The notes: a model not told the origin generated them from the letters alone. Counted from the first letter of the stretch, positions 28,088 through 37,480 are shown. The stretch: DNA of 64,000 nt from Saprospiraceae bacterium (GCA_016717655.1 JADKFC010000006.1:62001-126000), one strand, 5' to 3'. Numbers and translations are program-made.

Positions 28088-29562
28088 GTTTTTTGGTACC
28101 TGATTTTTTTTGATAACTCCAAAGGCAGGCTGACCTCTTTTTTGCCCAACTTGAGGTAAATAAATTCTTTGTCCATCCTCCCTACAACAAATTCTTCATT
28201 GGGTAAGATGCCCATTTCCCACAACTCAGATTCTACGAGTGGGTCGGTTTGATGCAGTGATATTTTGGCTCTCGACCTTGGCTTAAGATTGAAAATACTC
28301 ATGGGATCGGTTTCACTCCTGGGAGGAATGGGGGAGCCGTGCGGGTCGGTTTGTGGAAAGCCCAACTGGGCATCAATTTCATCCATGTCAGCTGTCGTGA
28401 GGTGGTGTTCAATTCTTTCTGCATCGTCGTGAATCTGGTGGCTGTTGAGCCCCATGCCCTGCACCTGATACATTTCCCACAAACGGTGCGCCCTGATAAG
28501 TTCCGATGATTTTTCTTTTCCTTTTGGGGTGAGGTCTCCATTGGCTAAAAAATAACCCTCATAGATGAGTTTTTTCATAGCTTTTTTTAACGTAAGTATT
28601 GAAACTCCAGTTTGATCGGCCAATTGGGTGAAGCCTGGACAATGATGGTTATTTCTAGCAGATAGTTTGATGATGTCTTCTCCTGCTATTCTTAGCTTTT
28701 CTTTGTAAGCTACCCACCACCTGGAAATCAAGCCTTTTTCAGGTGCCAGTAATGAAAAAACTAAAAAAAACAGGGTAGCGCATACTACCATGGCAGGCCC
28801 AGGTGTGGTGTCAAAAACGATGGCAAGCCAAAGTCCACAAACAGAGGATAAGGCCCCAAAAAGTGCTGACAACCACAATATTTTTTTCAACTTATACGAA
28901 AGCAAAAGTGCGGTGGATGCCGGTGTAATCAGCATGGCCACAACTAGAATCACACCCACTGACCTCAAGGCTGCCACCACAGCAAAGGAAAGCATCAACA
29001 TCAAAAAATAATGAACCGCACGGGTGGAAATGCCCATGGTTTCTGCATAAACTTCCTGGAAAGTGGTGATCAATAAATAACGATAAAATACAAGGATGGA
29101 AGCAACTGTGTACACCATAATAATGCCGCTGAGTACAATGTCTTCATTGGAAATACCCAGTACATTGCCAAATAAAAAATCTTTTAAATCCAGGTGGTTG
29201 CCCTGGCTATTGTTGAGATTGGAAATACCCATTACCCCCAACGAAAACATGGAGGTAAAAACAATGCCGATGGCAGCATCATTTTTTGTTTTTACATTGC
29301 GTTGAATCCAGGTAATGGCTATAGCCGTTATTATCCCTGCAGCTACCGATCCGGCAAAGAAGCCAAGGGTGCTGTAACCTACCAGCATAAAAGCTACATA
29401 AATGCCCGGAAGGATAGAATGTGACAAGGCATCTCCAATTAATGACATGTTTCTTAATACTATAAAACTGCCCAACATACCACAGGTAATTCCTACCATC
29501 ACTGAAGTGAGTAGTGCGCGCAAGGCCCATTCTGAGGTTATCGTTTGTAAAAAGCTGTCCAA
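28084..29562 (-). CDS. Metal ABC transporter permease (ABC-3) fused to a DtxR-type metal-dependent repressor
   Basis: About 492 residues. Residues 1-270 are a Mn/Zn/Fe permease of the MntB/ZnuB/TroC type (SFIVLRNMSLIGDALSHSILPG, VGVILVVAMLITPASTALLL, at least seven hydrophobic segments). The next ~200 residues match DtxR/MntR. They contain a winged helix (FTQLADQTGVSILTLKKAMKKLIYEGYF) and a dimerisation/metal domain with RAHRLWE, HDDAERIEHHL and TDPHGSPIP. A FeoA/SH3-like domain (RAKISLHQTDP...LWEMGI) closes it. No ATPase or binding-protein gene is beside it. The frame is open from GTG 29580, but that codon overlaps the -7 box TACCTTTG, so the TTG at 29562 is a likelier start. Confidence 0.9.
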   Translation of the reverse strand: MDSFLQTITSEWALRALLTSVMVGITCGMLGSFIVLRNMSLIGDALSHSILPGIYVAFMLVGYSTLGFFAGSVAAGIITAIAITWIQRNVKTKNDAAIGIVFTSMFSLGVMGISNLNNSQGNHLDLKDFLFGNVLGISNEDIVLSGIIMVYTVASILVFYRYLLITTFQEVYAETMGISTRAVHYFLMLMLSFAVVAALRSVGVILVVAMLITPASTALLLSYKLKKILWLSALFGALSSVCGLWLAIVFDTTPGPAMVVCATLFFLVFSLLAPEKGLISRWWVAYKEKLRIAGEDIIKLSARNNHHCPGFTQLADQTGVSILTLKKAMKKLIYEGYFLANGDLTPKGKEKSSELIRAHRLWEMYQVQGMGLNSHQIHDDAERIEHHLTTADMDEIDAQLGFPQTDPHGSPIPPRSETDPMSIFNLKPRSRAKISLHQTDPLVESELWEMGILPNEEFVVGRMDKEFIYLKLGKKEVSLPLELSKKIRYQKT

Positions 29563-29579
29563 ATTGATGCACTTTACCA

Positions 29580-29587
29580 CAAAGGTA
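29580..29587 (-). promoter_or_regulatory. -7 box TACCTTTG of the permease-DtxR gene
   Basis: Exact TAnnTTTG on the minus strand, ending at 29580. Its position implies transcription starts at about 29576, just after the upstream-most possible start codon. Confidence 0.5.
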
Positions 29588-29691
29588 TGAAATTAAAACC
29601 AATCATCAAACAATATTTAGACCGGTTTAAAAATCAGAAAAAAGGTAACATCTTGCTTCTTAAGGGTAAAAGCTGAAATAAATAAGGAAGC

Positions 29692-30036
29692 TTATTTGAT
29701 ACTGTCCAGCAGACCATCCACCCTGTACATTTCATCCAGGGTATCGTCAATGTAAAGGTAGATTTCAGGAATCCTTCTGATTTGACTTTTGATGCGATGC
29801 GCCAGGGCTTGTTTTAATTGAAAAGTTTGATTTTCAATATTTTGCAATATTTCTTCTTTTTCCTCACTGCCATAAATGCTGAGGTATATTTTTACCTGCG
29901 AGAGGTCTGGACTAATGATGGCTTTGGTTACAGAGACCAGGACATCTCCATAAATATACCTGCCTTCCTGTTGAAGGACAGTGCTAAAGTTTCTCTTGAT
30001 GAGTTCTCCTAACTGAAGTTGTCTTTTGGTTTCCAT
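29692..30036 (-). CDS. rbfA: Ribosome-binding factor A
   Basis: 114 residues, full length for RbfA. The KH-like fold is recognisable: an N-terminal helix (LGELIKRNFSTVLQQE), the strand pair DVLVSVTKAIISPDLSQVKIYLSIYG, and the C-terminal RIPEIYLYIDDTLDEMYRVDGLLD. RbfA binds the 30S subunit and assists 16S rRNA 5'-end maturation. A near-match -7 box TATCTTTA lies at 30066-30073. Confidence 0.95.
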   Translation of the reverse strand: METKRQLQLGELIKRNFSTVLQQEGRYIYGDVLVSVTKAIISPDLSQVKIYLSIYGSEEKEEILQNIENQTFQLKQALAHRIKSQIRRIPEIYLYIDDTLDEMYRVDGLLDSIK

Positions 30037-30093
30037 ATTTTGCCAATGTAATATAGGTAAATGGCTAAAGATACAAATTAGTTCACATTGAAC

Positions 30094-30870
30094 TCAGATT
30101 GTGTTCTTTTGCAAATAGGTGCCCATCAGCAAAATTCCTTCTATGGTTAGGTTTTTTTCTATGTAGTCAAAGGGTCTGGTTATGTTTTCCAGAGCTTCTG
30201 ACAGTCCGCCTGTTGCAACGGTAAGGTAATTTTCAGTAAGTTCATCCTGGATTTTTGCCAGCAAATGTCCAACGAGGCCTTCATACCCAATCAGAATGCC
30301 GGCCTGGATAGCATGGGCTGTATTTTGCCCGATCGCAGAGGCAGGTCGGATTAGACTCACTTGGGGAAGTTGGGCGGTGTGGTCAGACAATGACCCAAAG
30401 GCAGTTTTAATGCCTGGCACAATAGTGACACCCTGGATGCCTTCTATAGGGTGGACAACGGTAAAAGTAAGGGCTGTCCCAAAATCGGCCACAATACAGG
30501 GCTGATTCCATATTTTTAATGCAGCATAAGCATTTGCTACCAGATCGGTCCCAATTTCATTGGCATGAGGTATGCCGAGATCTAATTGTTTTAAATGCCC
30601 TGGCCCTAGCAATAGCGGAAGAATTCCCGTGGCATGCTGTACCGCTTCAACTATTTTTTGGTTCAAGTGGGGAACTACGGGAGAAATCGTAACACTTTTG
30701 AGGTGACCTGCATGAACACCCCACTCAAAAGGGAGGCTCATCAGTCCATTTTTGTAATAGAGCCCCGGTTGGTCTTCTTTTGTTTCATACCTAAAAATGT
30801 GTTGCCAGACTTCGCCCACCCGAAGGGCAATTACAATATTGCTATTACCAATGTCTACAACTAGTTGCAT
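30094..30870 (-). CDS. coaX: Type III pantothenate kinase
   Basis: CoaX phosphorylates pantothenate, the first step of coenzyme A synthesis. The 258 residues contain the ASKHA phosphate loop DIGNSN (6-11), the substrate-binding EIGTDLVANAYAA, the second phosphate motif VADFGTALTFTVV and the TATGGLSEAL adenosine region. The length is typical (about 250). It is divergently oriented from the DUF6495 gene. Confidence 0.95.
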   Translation of the reverse strand: MQLVVDIGNSNIVIALRVGEVWQHIFRYETKEDQPGLYYKNGLMSLPFEWGVHAGHLKSVTISPVVPHLNQKIVEAVQHATGILPLLLGPGHLKQLDLGIPHANEIGTDLVANAYAALKIWNQPCIVADFGTALTFTVVHPIEGIQGVTIVPGIKTAFGSLSDHTAQLPQVSLIRPASAIGQNTAHAIQAGILIGYEGLVGHLLAKIQDELTENYLTVATGGLSEALENITRPFDYIEKNLTIEGILLMGTYLQKNTI

Positions 30871-30948
30871 GAGTTCTTTTTACTTTTATCAAAAACAGGT
30901 GCAAGATGTAAAATGCCCCCATTTTATCCAAAAGATAGTGCAAAACTT

Positions 30949-30956
30949 TACTTTTG
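30949..30956 (+). promoter_or_regulatory. -7 box TACTTTTG
   Basis: Exact TAnnTTTG ending 4 nt before ATG 30961, which fixes that start and suggests a leaderless transcript. Confidence 0.6.
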
Positions 30957-30960
30957 CACC

Positions 30961-31389
30961 ATGGAGAAGGTGATTGATTTCAGGATGTTGACAGAAGAGG
31001 AGCTCACCACAATGGAAGCAGATTTTATATTGTTTTTAGCTGCCTCCGGCATAGGGGCTAAACATTGGGAAGTCATCAAAAAAGAAGATCCTGCAGAAAT
31101 GCAAAGGGTCCTGGCAGATTTTTCGAACATGGTTTGGAGAAAGGTACTGGCGGGCAAACAATTTATGGAGTATGAAGACCTCAATTTCACCTATCTTCTT
31201 TTTTTTGGAGAGGAAACCACAGAAATGTTCAGAGTGGATAAAAAAGATCCAACCCAATTTGGTCGTCGACTGGACAAAAGGATGGTATCTAAATCAACGG
31301 CCATGTTTGAAGCACTGGAAGCTGGAGCCCGTTTTGTGGAAAAAGATCGTTATCAGGCGTTTGTAGAGCTTTGGGAAAAGCGGAGCTAA
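30961..31389 (+). CDS. DUF6495-like cytoplasmic protein
   Basis: 142 residues from ATG 30961; an upstream extension of the frame overlaps the promoter and is rejected. It is mostly helical, with MLTEEELTTMEADFILFLAASGI, HWEVIKKEDP, FSNMVWRKVL and DLNFTYLLFFGEETTEMFRV. This agrees with a small protein family confined to Bacteroidota (DUF6495, from memory). No catalytic motif is visible. It precedes the acyl-CoA dehydrogenase but that gene has its own promoter. Confidence 0.75.
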   Translation: MEKVIDFRMLTEEELTTMEADFILFLAASGIGAKHWEVIKKEDPAEMQRVLADFSNMVWRKVLAGKQFMEYEDLNFTYLLFFGEETTEMFRVDKKDPTQFGRRLDKRMVSKSTAMFEALEAGARFVEKDRYQAFVELWEKRS

Positions 31390-31448
31390 AATTGCAATCA
31401 GGCACAGGAAAGGCCTCTTTTTGAATGCCAGATTTGTACAAAAGAGCT

Positions 31449-31456
31449 TATCTTTG
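31449..31456 (+). promoter_or_regulatory. -7 box TATCTTTG
   Basis: Exact TAnnTTTG 22 nt before ATG 31479 of the acyl-CoA dehydrogenase gene. It selects that ATG over the upstream in-frame ATG at 31425. Confidence 0.6.
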
Positions 31457-31478
31457 CAGCCTAACCAAAGAAAGCAAA

Positions 31479-32687
31479 ATGAGCCACGCAAATGGAGGTC
31501 ACAAATCAGTGAAGACCGATCAATACAGCCACCACGACTACTACAAAATAGATGACTTGCTCAGTGAAGAGCATTTGATGGCAAGAGATGCTGTTCAGCA
31601 GTGGGTAAAATCGGAGGTGAGTCCCATCATAGAAGATTATGCCAATAGGGCAGCGTGTCCTACCCATTTGTTCAAAGGCCTTGCTGAAATTGGCGCTTTT
31701 GGTCCCAGCCTTCCTACTGAGTATGGAGGTGGTGGTATGGATGAGATTGCCTATGGCGTTATCATGCAAGAGCTTGAACGTGGAGATTCAGGCATCAGGT
31801 CAATGGCTTCAGTTCAGGGATCACTGGTTATGTATCCGATATACAAATTTGGCACAGAGGAGCAAAAGAGAAAGTACCTTCCTAAATTGGGAAATGGCGA
31901 TTTTATAGGATGTTTTGGTTTAACAGAACCCGATTTTGGTTCCAACCCATCAGGTATGGCTACCAATATTGTTGACGATGGCGACAGCTACATCCTAAAT
32001 GGTTCAAAGATGTGGATAACCAATAGCCCTTTGGCTGATTTGGCAGTCGTATGGGCCAAAGACCAAAATGGTGACATACGAGGCATGGTTGTTGAAAAAG
32101 ACAGCAAAGGTTTTTCTGCACCTGAAATCCACGGCAAATGGTCTTTAAGGGCCTCTATTACAGGAGAATTGGTCTTTGAAGATGTCAGGGTTCCAAAGTC
32201 ACAGGTGTTTCCGGAAGTGAAAGGATTAAAAGGCCCACTCTCGTGTCTGAGCAAGGCCAGGTATGGCATTGCCTGGGGAGCCATGGGAGCAGCATTGGAT
32301 TGTTATGACAGTGCTTTACGCTATTCTCTGGAAAGGGTGCAATTTGATCGCCCCATTGGTGGTTTTCAGTTGACCCAGAAAAAATTGGCTGAAATGATAA
32401 CTGAGATTACAAAAGCCCAGTTGTTGTCTTGGAGATTAGGAGTGCTGGCCAATGCAGGAAAGGCCACACCGGCGCAAATCTCCCTGGCCAAAAGAAACAA
32501 TGTCAATATGGCTTTGACGATCGCCAGAGAAGCAAGACAGATTCACGGAGGTATGGGCATTACCAATGAATATCCTGTAATGAGGCATATGATGAACCTT
32601 GAAACGGTGCTCACGTATGAAGGCACCCACGATATACATCTCCTGATAACAGGAATGGATGTTACAGGCTTAAATGCTTTCAAATAA
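31479..32687 (+). CDS. Acyl-CoA dehydrogenase, glutaryl-CoA dehydrogenase type
   Basis: 402 residues from ATG 31479. Family blocks are in order: AEIGAFGPSLPTEYGGGGMDEIAYGVIMQELERGDSG split over the N-terminal helices, FGLTEPDFGSNPSGM (FAD site), MWITNSPLADL, RVQFDRPIGGFQLTQ, and QIHGGMGITNEYPVMRHMMNLETVLTYEGTHDIH with the catalytic Glu in YEGTHD. Members oxidise glutaryl-CoA and decarboxylate it to crotonyl-CoA in lysine/tryptophan breakdown, using FAD and an electron-transfer flavoprotein. Other short-chain acyl-CoA substrates remain possible. Confidence 0.93.
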   Translation: MSHANGGHKSVKTDQYSHHDYYKIDDLLSEEHLMARDAVQQWVKSEVSPIIEDYANRAACPTHLFKGLAEIGAFGPSLPTEYGGGGMDEIAYGVIMQELERGDSGIRSMASVQGSLVMYPIYKFGTEEQKRKYLPKLGNGDFIGCFGLTEPDFGSNPSGMATNIVDDGDSYILNGSKMWITNSPLADLAVVWAKDQNGDIRGMVVEKDSKGFSAPEIHGKWSLRASITGELVFEDVRVPKSQVFPEVKGLKGPLSCLSKARYGIAWGAMGAALDCYDSALRYSLERVQFDRPIGGFQLTQKKLAEMITEITKAQLLSWRLGVLANAGKATPAQISLAKRNNVNMALTIAREARQIHGGMGITNEYPVMRHMMNLETVLTYEGTHDIHLLITGMDVTGLNAFK

Positions 32688-32695
32688 ATTTCGGC

Positions 32696-33232
32696 TTGTT
32701 TTTAAAACACCATCTTGACAACTCAACTACTTTTTTCCTAAGGAATCTGGAGGTTGAAGATGCGGAGCACTTAGCTCAAAATGCCAACAACCCTTTGATA
32801 GCGTGCAATTTGACCAATGCGTTTCCGCATCCCTATGGGCTGGAAGATGCGCAACGATTTATTTCTATGGCCAGATCCTTCGATCCAAGCCGCATTTTTA
32901 CCATTGACATCAATGGCCAGGCAAGTGGAGGTATGTGCATTCACCCCCAGTCCGACATCATGTGCAAAAATGCAGAGTTGGGTTATTGGTTGGCAGAACC
33001 CTCGTGGGGAAAGGGAATTATATCTGTTTTAATTCCTGAGATCATTCGTTATGGTTTTGATAACTTTGACATTGATAGGATCTATGCCAGGCCATTTGGC
33101 AGTAACCTTGCTTCCCAAAAGGTCTTAATCAAAGCCGGTTTTGTCCTGGAAGCCCACATAAAAGAAAACATCTTTAAATGGGACAGGGTAGAAGATGAAC
33201 TCATTTTTGGCTTTAGGAGATCGTTTATTTAA
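32696..33232 (+). CDS. GNAT-family N-acetyltransferase (RimJ-like)
   Basis: 178 residues. The acetyl-CoA fold is shown by LRNLEVEDAEHLAQNANN at the N-terminus, AELGYWLAEPSWGKGIISV (strand 4 and the pyrophosphate loop, here W-G-K-G-I) and the C-terminal NLASQKVLIKAGFVLEA. This pattern fits RimJ/RimL-like acetyltransferases, which modify ribosomal proteins, small molecules or amino groups. The substrate is not deducible. It follows the acyl-CoA dehydrogenase by only 8 nt, so it is probably co-transcribed. Confidence 0.9.
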   Translation: MFLKHHLDNSTTFFLRNLEVEDAEHLAQNANNPLIACNLTNAFPHPYGLEDAQRFISMARSFDPSRIFTIDINGQASGGMCIHPQSDIMCKNAELGYWLAEPSWGKGIISVLIPEIIRYGFDNFDIDRIYARPFGSNLASQKVLIKAGFVLEAHIKENIFKWDRVEDELIFGFRRSFI

Positions 33233-34533
33233 AACCCGACATAAGCACCTACTCGCCCTGAAAGTCCATCCAATCTGGATGGGTTCAACAAAGACCAGGC
33301 GTTGTTGCATACTCCAAATAAAACAACGGGGCCAAATTCCGTTTTAGCCATCACTCCGAGATTGAATGCCGCATCACTCCTCCATTGGTAGTTGACTCCC
33401 AAATCAAGCCATGATAAGACTGGCCTGCTTGCCTGTAGGTAGACAGAGGCTTTCTGGATGTTCGACAAATCTTTGAAGTTAAAAAGGGCACTGTAGGTAG
33501 TTCCGGCAAGGGAGAAATATCCCCCGGCATTATACCGGGCTGCTACTTTTTGTGAAAATTCCAGGTTTTCCTGGTTGAGTGAAAACACACTCAACAATGT
33601 GTCTTCAATGCTGGCGTCTTCTTCTCCGTCTATGACCCTTTCAATGTCGATTCCTTTGAGGGTGGTGGTGGTGTTATTGGTCAATTTTTGTGCCCTGTCG
33701 GCCCACTTTATAGTACCCAAATTTTGAGCACTTACAAATATACCACTGTTCTCGCTGAGTTTTAATTCCAATCCCAAATCAAATGCCATCCCATGATTGG
33801 CGGTAAACAATGACCGGTAATCATTGATTCCTTTAATGGTTTCGATGTCATCAATGCCCCTGTATTCGAAAATGCCTGCATTGTAAATCTCAATGTCATT
33901 GGCAATGGTAAGTTCATAATAATCTGCTCCGGTGGTCAATTGAGAACTTAACCTTTCAGTATGCATATGGTGCCATCCATTGAGATAGGCTGCCCTCACA
34001 CCAATGTTGACTGGCCCTGTTTTAATGGCTGCTCCCAGGTAGTACTTTTGATATACGCTTGCACTTACAGGCATGCCCAACTCTACTGTTTTGCCTATAT
34101 AGGATACATTTCCATTGGCCAAAATATCAATCAGGGTTGGATTCAACGAAGTAGTAAATTCATAATTGATGCCATGACCGGCTGAAAATGTGATAGATCC
34201 AATTCGGTGCACAAGATCAAAAGTGTTGAACTGACCAGTTGCCATCAAGTCACTTTTCCCATCAATGGCAGATGCCAGACGATCGAGAGAAATGACATTT
34301 ACTCCTGCAGCATTTTTTTCAATAAAATCACCTGCATTAAGGTTGCCCAACTGAAAATCCAAGGCAGTAGAGGCGGCAGAGATTTCCCAGCTCTTCTCAC
34401 TGGTATAAGCAGGGTTGATATAGGTCTGTTGTATACCTTGCCACTGTACCATCCAGTTGTCCTGTGCTGTAAGGTTCTGAAGAGAAATTCCGAGTATAAA
34501 AAGAAAGTTTATATAGCTGTATCTAAAAGTCAT
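33229..34533 (-). CDS. DUF5723-type outer-membrane protein
   Basis: 434 residues with a signal peptide (ending LTAQ). The mature N-terminus WQGIQQTYINPAYTSEKSWEISAAST, the DLGLELKLSENSGIFVSAQNLGTIKWADRAQKL block and a terminal GRVGAYVGF strand match the DUF5723 barrel family. Such proteins resemble PorV/PorQ-type FadL-like barrels. It is the last gene of an operon with a lipoprotein (1 nt apart) and a beta-CASP nuclease, and it overlaps the GNAT gene's end by 4 nt. Confidence 0.85.
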   Translation of the reverse strand: MTFRYSYINFLFILGISLQNLTAQDNWMVQWQGIQQTYINPAYTSEKSWEISAASTALDFQLGNLNAGDFIEKNAAGVNVISLDRLASAIDGKSDLMATGQFNTFDLVHRIGSITFSAGHGINYEFTTSLNPTLIDILANGNVSYIGKTVELGMPVSASVYQKYYLGAAIKTGPVNIGVRAAYLNGWHHMHTERLSSQLTTGADYYELTIANDIEIYNAGIFEYRGIDDIETIKGINDYRSLFTANHGMAFDLGLELKLSENSGIFVSAQNLGTIKWADRAQKLTNNTTTTLKGIDIERVIDGEEDASIEDTLLSVFSLNQENLEFSQKVAARYNAGGYFSLAGTTYSALFNFKDLSNIQKASVYLQASRPVLSWLDLGVNYQWRSDAAFNLGVMAKTEFGPVVLFGVCNNAWSLLNPSRLDGLSGRVGAYVGF

Positions 34534-34534
34534 A

Positions 34535-36052
34535 TTATTGAATTTTTACAATGGCTCCAATGGTTAAATCCATGCCGTAATCATTGTACAACCATATAGG
34601 AGTTGCACTTTGTATATTCGTGTCAAAACTACCTGTAACCAGTATTTTTTTGGCTTGTTTGATGCTGCTGAATTTGTCTACATCCAAATTGAGTACATGC
34701 TCCTGGGTGGTTTTGGTGGTGGTTTTTTCGCCACCATTCAAGGGGGCAGATCCAACCTTTATTTTTTCGCTCTCAGTTAGGGTGTATAAAACATTGTTGC
34801 TGTTGTCCAGGAAGATCAGGCCAACCACCATGTCCATCGGAAAACTATTGGCGGTTTTGATTTTTAATTCTACAGCTTGGGCGGCATCATAATCACTAAG
34901 ATCAAGATCAATGGTATCCGCAATTGTAAACAAATTGGCTTTAATTTTCATCGGTAATTCTACATTCACTTTTACCGAAAAGAAACCATCGGAGGTATAG
35001 AAATTTTTTATGCCGGTATCCCCGTCAGGGTTTGCCAGGGCATCAAAATCATAGATTACCTGAATGACCTTGTCTTTAAAAAGCTCACCAATATTGGAAT
35101 TTTGGGCATTAAAATGAAAGACGGTGTTTTTTGTTTGTCCTACTTGATTGATAGAGGGGTAGTCAAAGTCTATGCCCTTGTTGATGTATTCACTTTCTAC
35201 ATTAAATAATTTTTCTCCTACTGTTTTTACTGTGAGCTGGTTGACCTTAGATCGTACCGGAAATCCAAATGCATTGTCTACATCAAGGGTGATTTGAGGC
35301 TGTTCTATTTCAAGGCCTCCAGACTTCCACAAATCAAACAAATTGATTTTGATGATGTCTCCTTTAATGTCAAAAGTATGGTTGCCGAAATAACCATCGA
35401 GGTAAGTAAACTTGAGCACATCAAAACGCATGGCAGCGTAAGACATTTTGATTCGGTCTCCATTGGGTTTGTAAGCGAGATACCTGAATTTAATTTTGTT
35501 GCCAACTGGAAAAGCTACCCAATTTAATAGGGATGAAGTACTTGTTTCAATAACACCATCTGCATCATTCACAAAATCAAGGGTGTAGTCTTTTTCCCAC
35601 ACTACGCCGTCATTGTTCACCGACTCAATGAACATTTTAACTTTGATGATCTCCTTTTCATTGTGGTTGAATTTGAAATAGATGTTGGTATTGTCGAAAA
35701 TACCCTTGTCAATCCTGTAACTTCCATTTACCGGCAATGGGAGCTCGGCGATGGTATCAAAAATTGCAAACTCAAAAATACCTGGAACAGGGGGGAAAAT
35801 TTTGCTGGCGTTGTCTCTCAGAATTTCCCCGCTGTACAGCGCTGTTATCCTGCCCAGGCCATCAATGCGGATCGATGCATCTCCTTCTGCGCGGTCAATG
35901 ACATCCTGAATATTCAAAGATCCAAAAGCAATGGGCACTGCAAAGGTCCGATCGGTGTCTTCGAGTTCAAAATCTCCGTCATATAGTGAATTGCAGGAAA
36001 AAAGGGAAAGTGTCATCAGTCCCCAAATCAACATTCTCAAATTTTGATACAT
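34535..36052 (-). CDS. Large lipoprotein of unknown function
   Basis: 505 residues, with lipoprotein signal TLSLFSCNSLYDGDFE (Cys20) followed by acidic residues, a pattern seen in surface-exported Bacteroidota lipoproteins. The rest is beta-rich with Asp/Asn-rich turns (FNHNEKEIIKVKMFIESVNNDGVVW, PIWLYNDYGMDLTIGAI at the end). It starts 9 nt after the beta-CASP gene and ends directly before the DUF5723 barrel gene. Barrel and lipoprotein may form one outer-membrane complex; this is inferred from neighbourhood alone. Confidence 0.75.
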   Translation of the reverse strand: MYQNLRMLIWGLMTLSLFSCNSLYDGDFELEDTDRTFAVPIAFGSLNIQDVIDRAEGDASIRIDGLGRITALYSGEILRDNASKIFPPVPGIFEFAIFDTIAELPLPVNGSYRIDKGIFDNTNIYFKFNHNEKEIIKVKMFIESVNNDGVVWEKDYTLDFVNDADGVIETSTSSLLNWVAFPVGNKIKFRYLAYKPNGDRIKMSYAAMRFDVLKFTYLDGYFGNHTFDIKGDIIKINLFDLWKSGGLEIEQPQITLDVDNAFGFPVRSKVNQLTVKTVGEKLFNVESEYINKGIDFDYPSINQVGQTKNTVFHFNAQNSNIGELFKDKVIQVIYDFDALANPDGDTGIKNFYTSDGFFSVKVNVELPMKIKANLFTIADTIDLDLSDYDAAQAVELKIKTANSFPMDMVVGLIFLDNSNNVLYTLTESEKIKVGSAPLNGGEKTTTKTTQEHVLNLDVDKFSSIKQAKKILVTGSFDTNIQSATPIWLYNDYGMDLTIGAIVKIQ

Positions 36053-36061
36053 CCTCTGAAT

Positions 36062-37480
36062 TTAGTTTAAGTCAACAGTTTGATTTTCCGCCGGTATTTC
36101 TATGTTTTTAAAGCCTCTGTCTTCTAAGTAACGTTTAAAGTGCTGTTGTGTTTCGTATTCTCCGTGAACGAGGAAGAGTTTTTTAACCCCATCGATTTGA
36201 TTTTTTATGTGGTTAAACATCTCTTTGCGGTCACCATGGGCAGAGAATGAATCCATACTGGCAATTTCAGCCCTGATTATCTTTTCTTCTCCAAACAACT
36301 TTATGGTGGGGGCTCCAGATTTAAGAATGCCTCCCGGGGTATTAGGTGAGCAATATCCTACCAAAAGGATGGTGTTACGCTCATCTTCCACATTGTTGGC
36401 TATATGGTGTTTTACCCGGCCTGCATTGCCCATGCCAGACGAAGATATGATGATACAGGGCTCCTCGAGGGTGTTGAGTCTTTTGGATTGCTCCACCTCT
36501 CTGATATAACTCAAACCCTTAAATCCAAACGGGTTTTCATCGATCAGCATGTATTGATTGAGGTCGTTGTCAAAACATTCAGGATGGGCTCCAAATACTT
36601 CGGTGGCATTGACCGCAAGAGGGCTGTCAACATATACTTTGATTTTGGGGAGCATCTGTTCAGTGGCCATCTTATCTAGCATGTACACAATCTCCTGGGT
36701 ACGGCCCACGCTGAAGGCGGGAATGATCAGTTTGCCCTTTCTTAAAATACAAGTGTCTTTGATGATTTCAAGAAATCTCTCTGACTGTTCTGGGTTGGTT
36801 TCATGGTCTCTATCCCCATATGTAGATTCACACAATAAATAATCAACCACAGGTAAGGGTTTGGGATCTCTAAGGATGGGTCTGTCAGGCCTGCCAATGT
36901 CGGCTGTAAATCCTACCAGCTTTTCTTCACCCCCCTCCATGATAGACAGTACTACACCCGCACTGCCCAGGATGTGTCCGGCATCGACAAATTTTATTTT
37001 TACATCCTTATGAATGTGCCCCCACGCATCGTAACTATAGGTGGTAAATTTATTCATGACAGGAGTGATGTCACGTTGGGTATACATGGGGGTTCTCAGC
37101 TTAATTTTGGTTTTGCTGTTTTTGTGCTTTTTAATCTGCCTAGCATTGTAATACTCTGCATCTTTTTCCTGAATCATGGCACTGTCCAACAACATAATGG
37201 CACACAAACTACGGGTGGCATGGGTTGAGTATATTTTACCATTAAAGCCGTCTTTAACCAATTTTGGAACCCTGCCAGTATGATCTATGTGGGCGTGGGA
37301 AAGAATCAAAACATCAATTTCTCTTGGATCAAAATGCCAATTTAAGTTGCGCTCATAATCTTCGGCATCCTCTCCCTGAAAAAGGCCACAATCCAATAAA
37401 ATTTTGGTTCCGTCGTCCAAGATTAATAAATGGCAACTGCCCGTTACGTGCCGAGCCGCACCACAAAATTTTATTTGCAT
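36062..37480 (-). CDS. Metallo-beta-lactamase/beta-CASP RNA-processing nuclease
   Basis: 472 residues. The MBL zinc motifs are complete: HAHIDHTG (motif 2), DAGHILGSAG (motif 3) and TADIGRPDRPIL (motif 4). The beta-CASP insert has motif A (VDSPLAV), motif B (SSSGMGNAGRVKHH) and motif C (SAHGDRKE). This is the CPSF-73/YSH1-like group that cleaves or trims RNA. There is no signal peptide, so it is cytoplasmic. It heads an operon with two envelope genes, with a near -7 box TACCTTTA at 37497-37504. Confidence 0.93.
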   Translation of the reverse strand: MQIKFCGAARHVTGSCHLLILDDGTKILLDCGLFQGEDAEDYERNLNWHFDPREIDVLILSHAHIDHTGRVPKLVKDGFNGKIYSTHATRSLCAIMLLDSAMIQEKDAEYYNARQIKKHKNSKTKIKLRTPMYTQRDITPVMNKFTTYSYDAWGHIHKDVKIKFVDAGHILGSAGVVLSIMEGGEEKLVGFTADIGRPDRPILRDPKPLPVVDYLLCESTYGDRDHETNPEQSERFLEIIKDTCILRKGKLIIPAFSVGRTQEIVYMLDKMATEQMLPKIKVYVDSPLAVNATEVFGAHPECFDNDLNQYMLIDENPFGFKGLSYIREVEQSKRLNTLEEPCIIISSSGMGNAGRVKHHIANNVEDERNTILLVGYCSPNTPGGILKSGAPTIKLFGEEKIIRAEIASMDSFSAHGDRKEMFNHIKNQIDGVKKLFLVHGEYETQQHFKRYLEDRGFKNIEIPAENQTVDLN

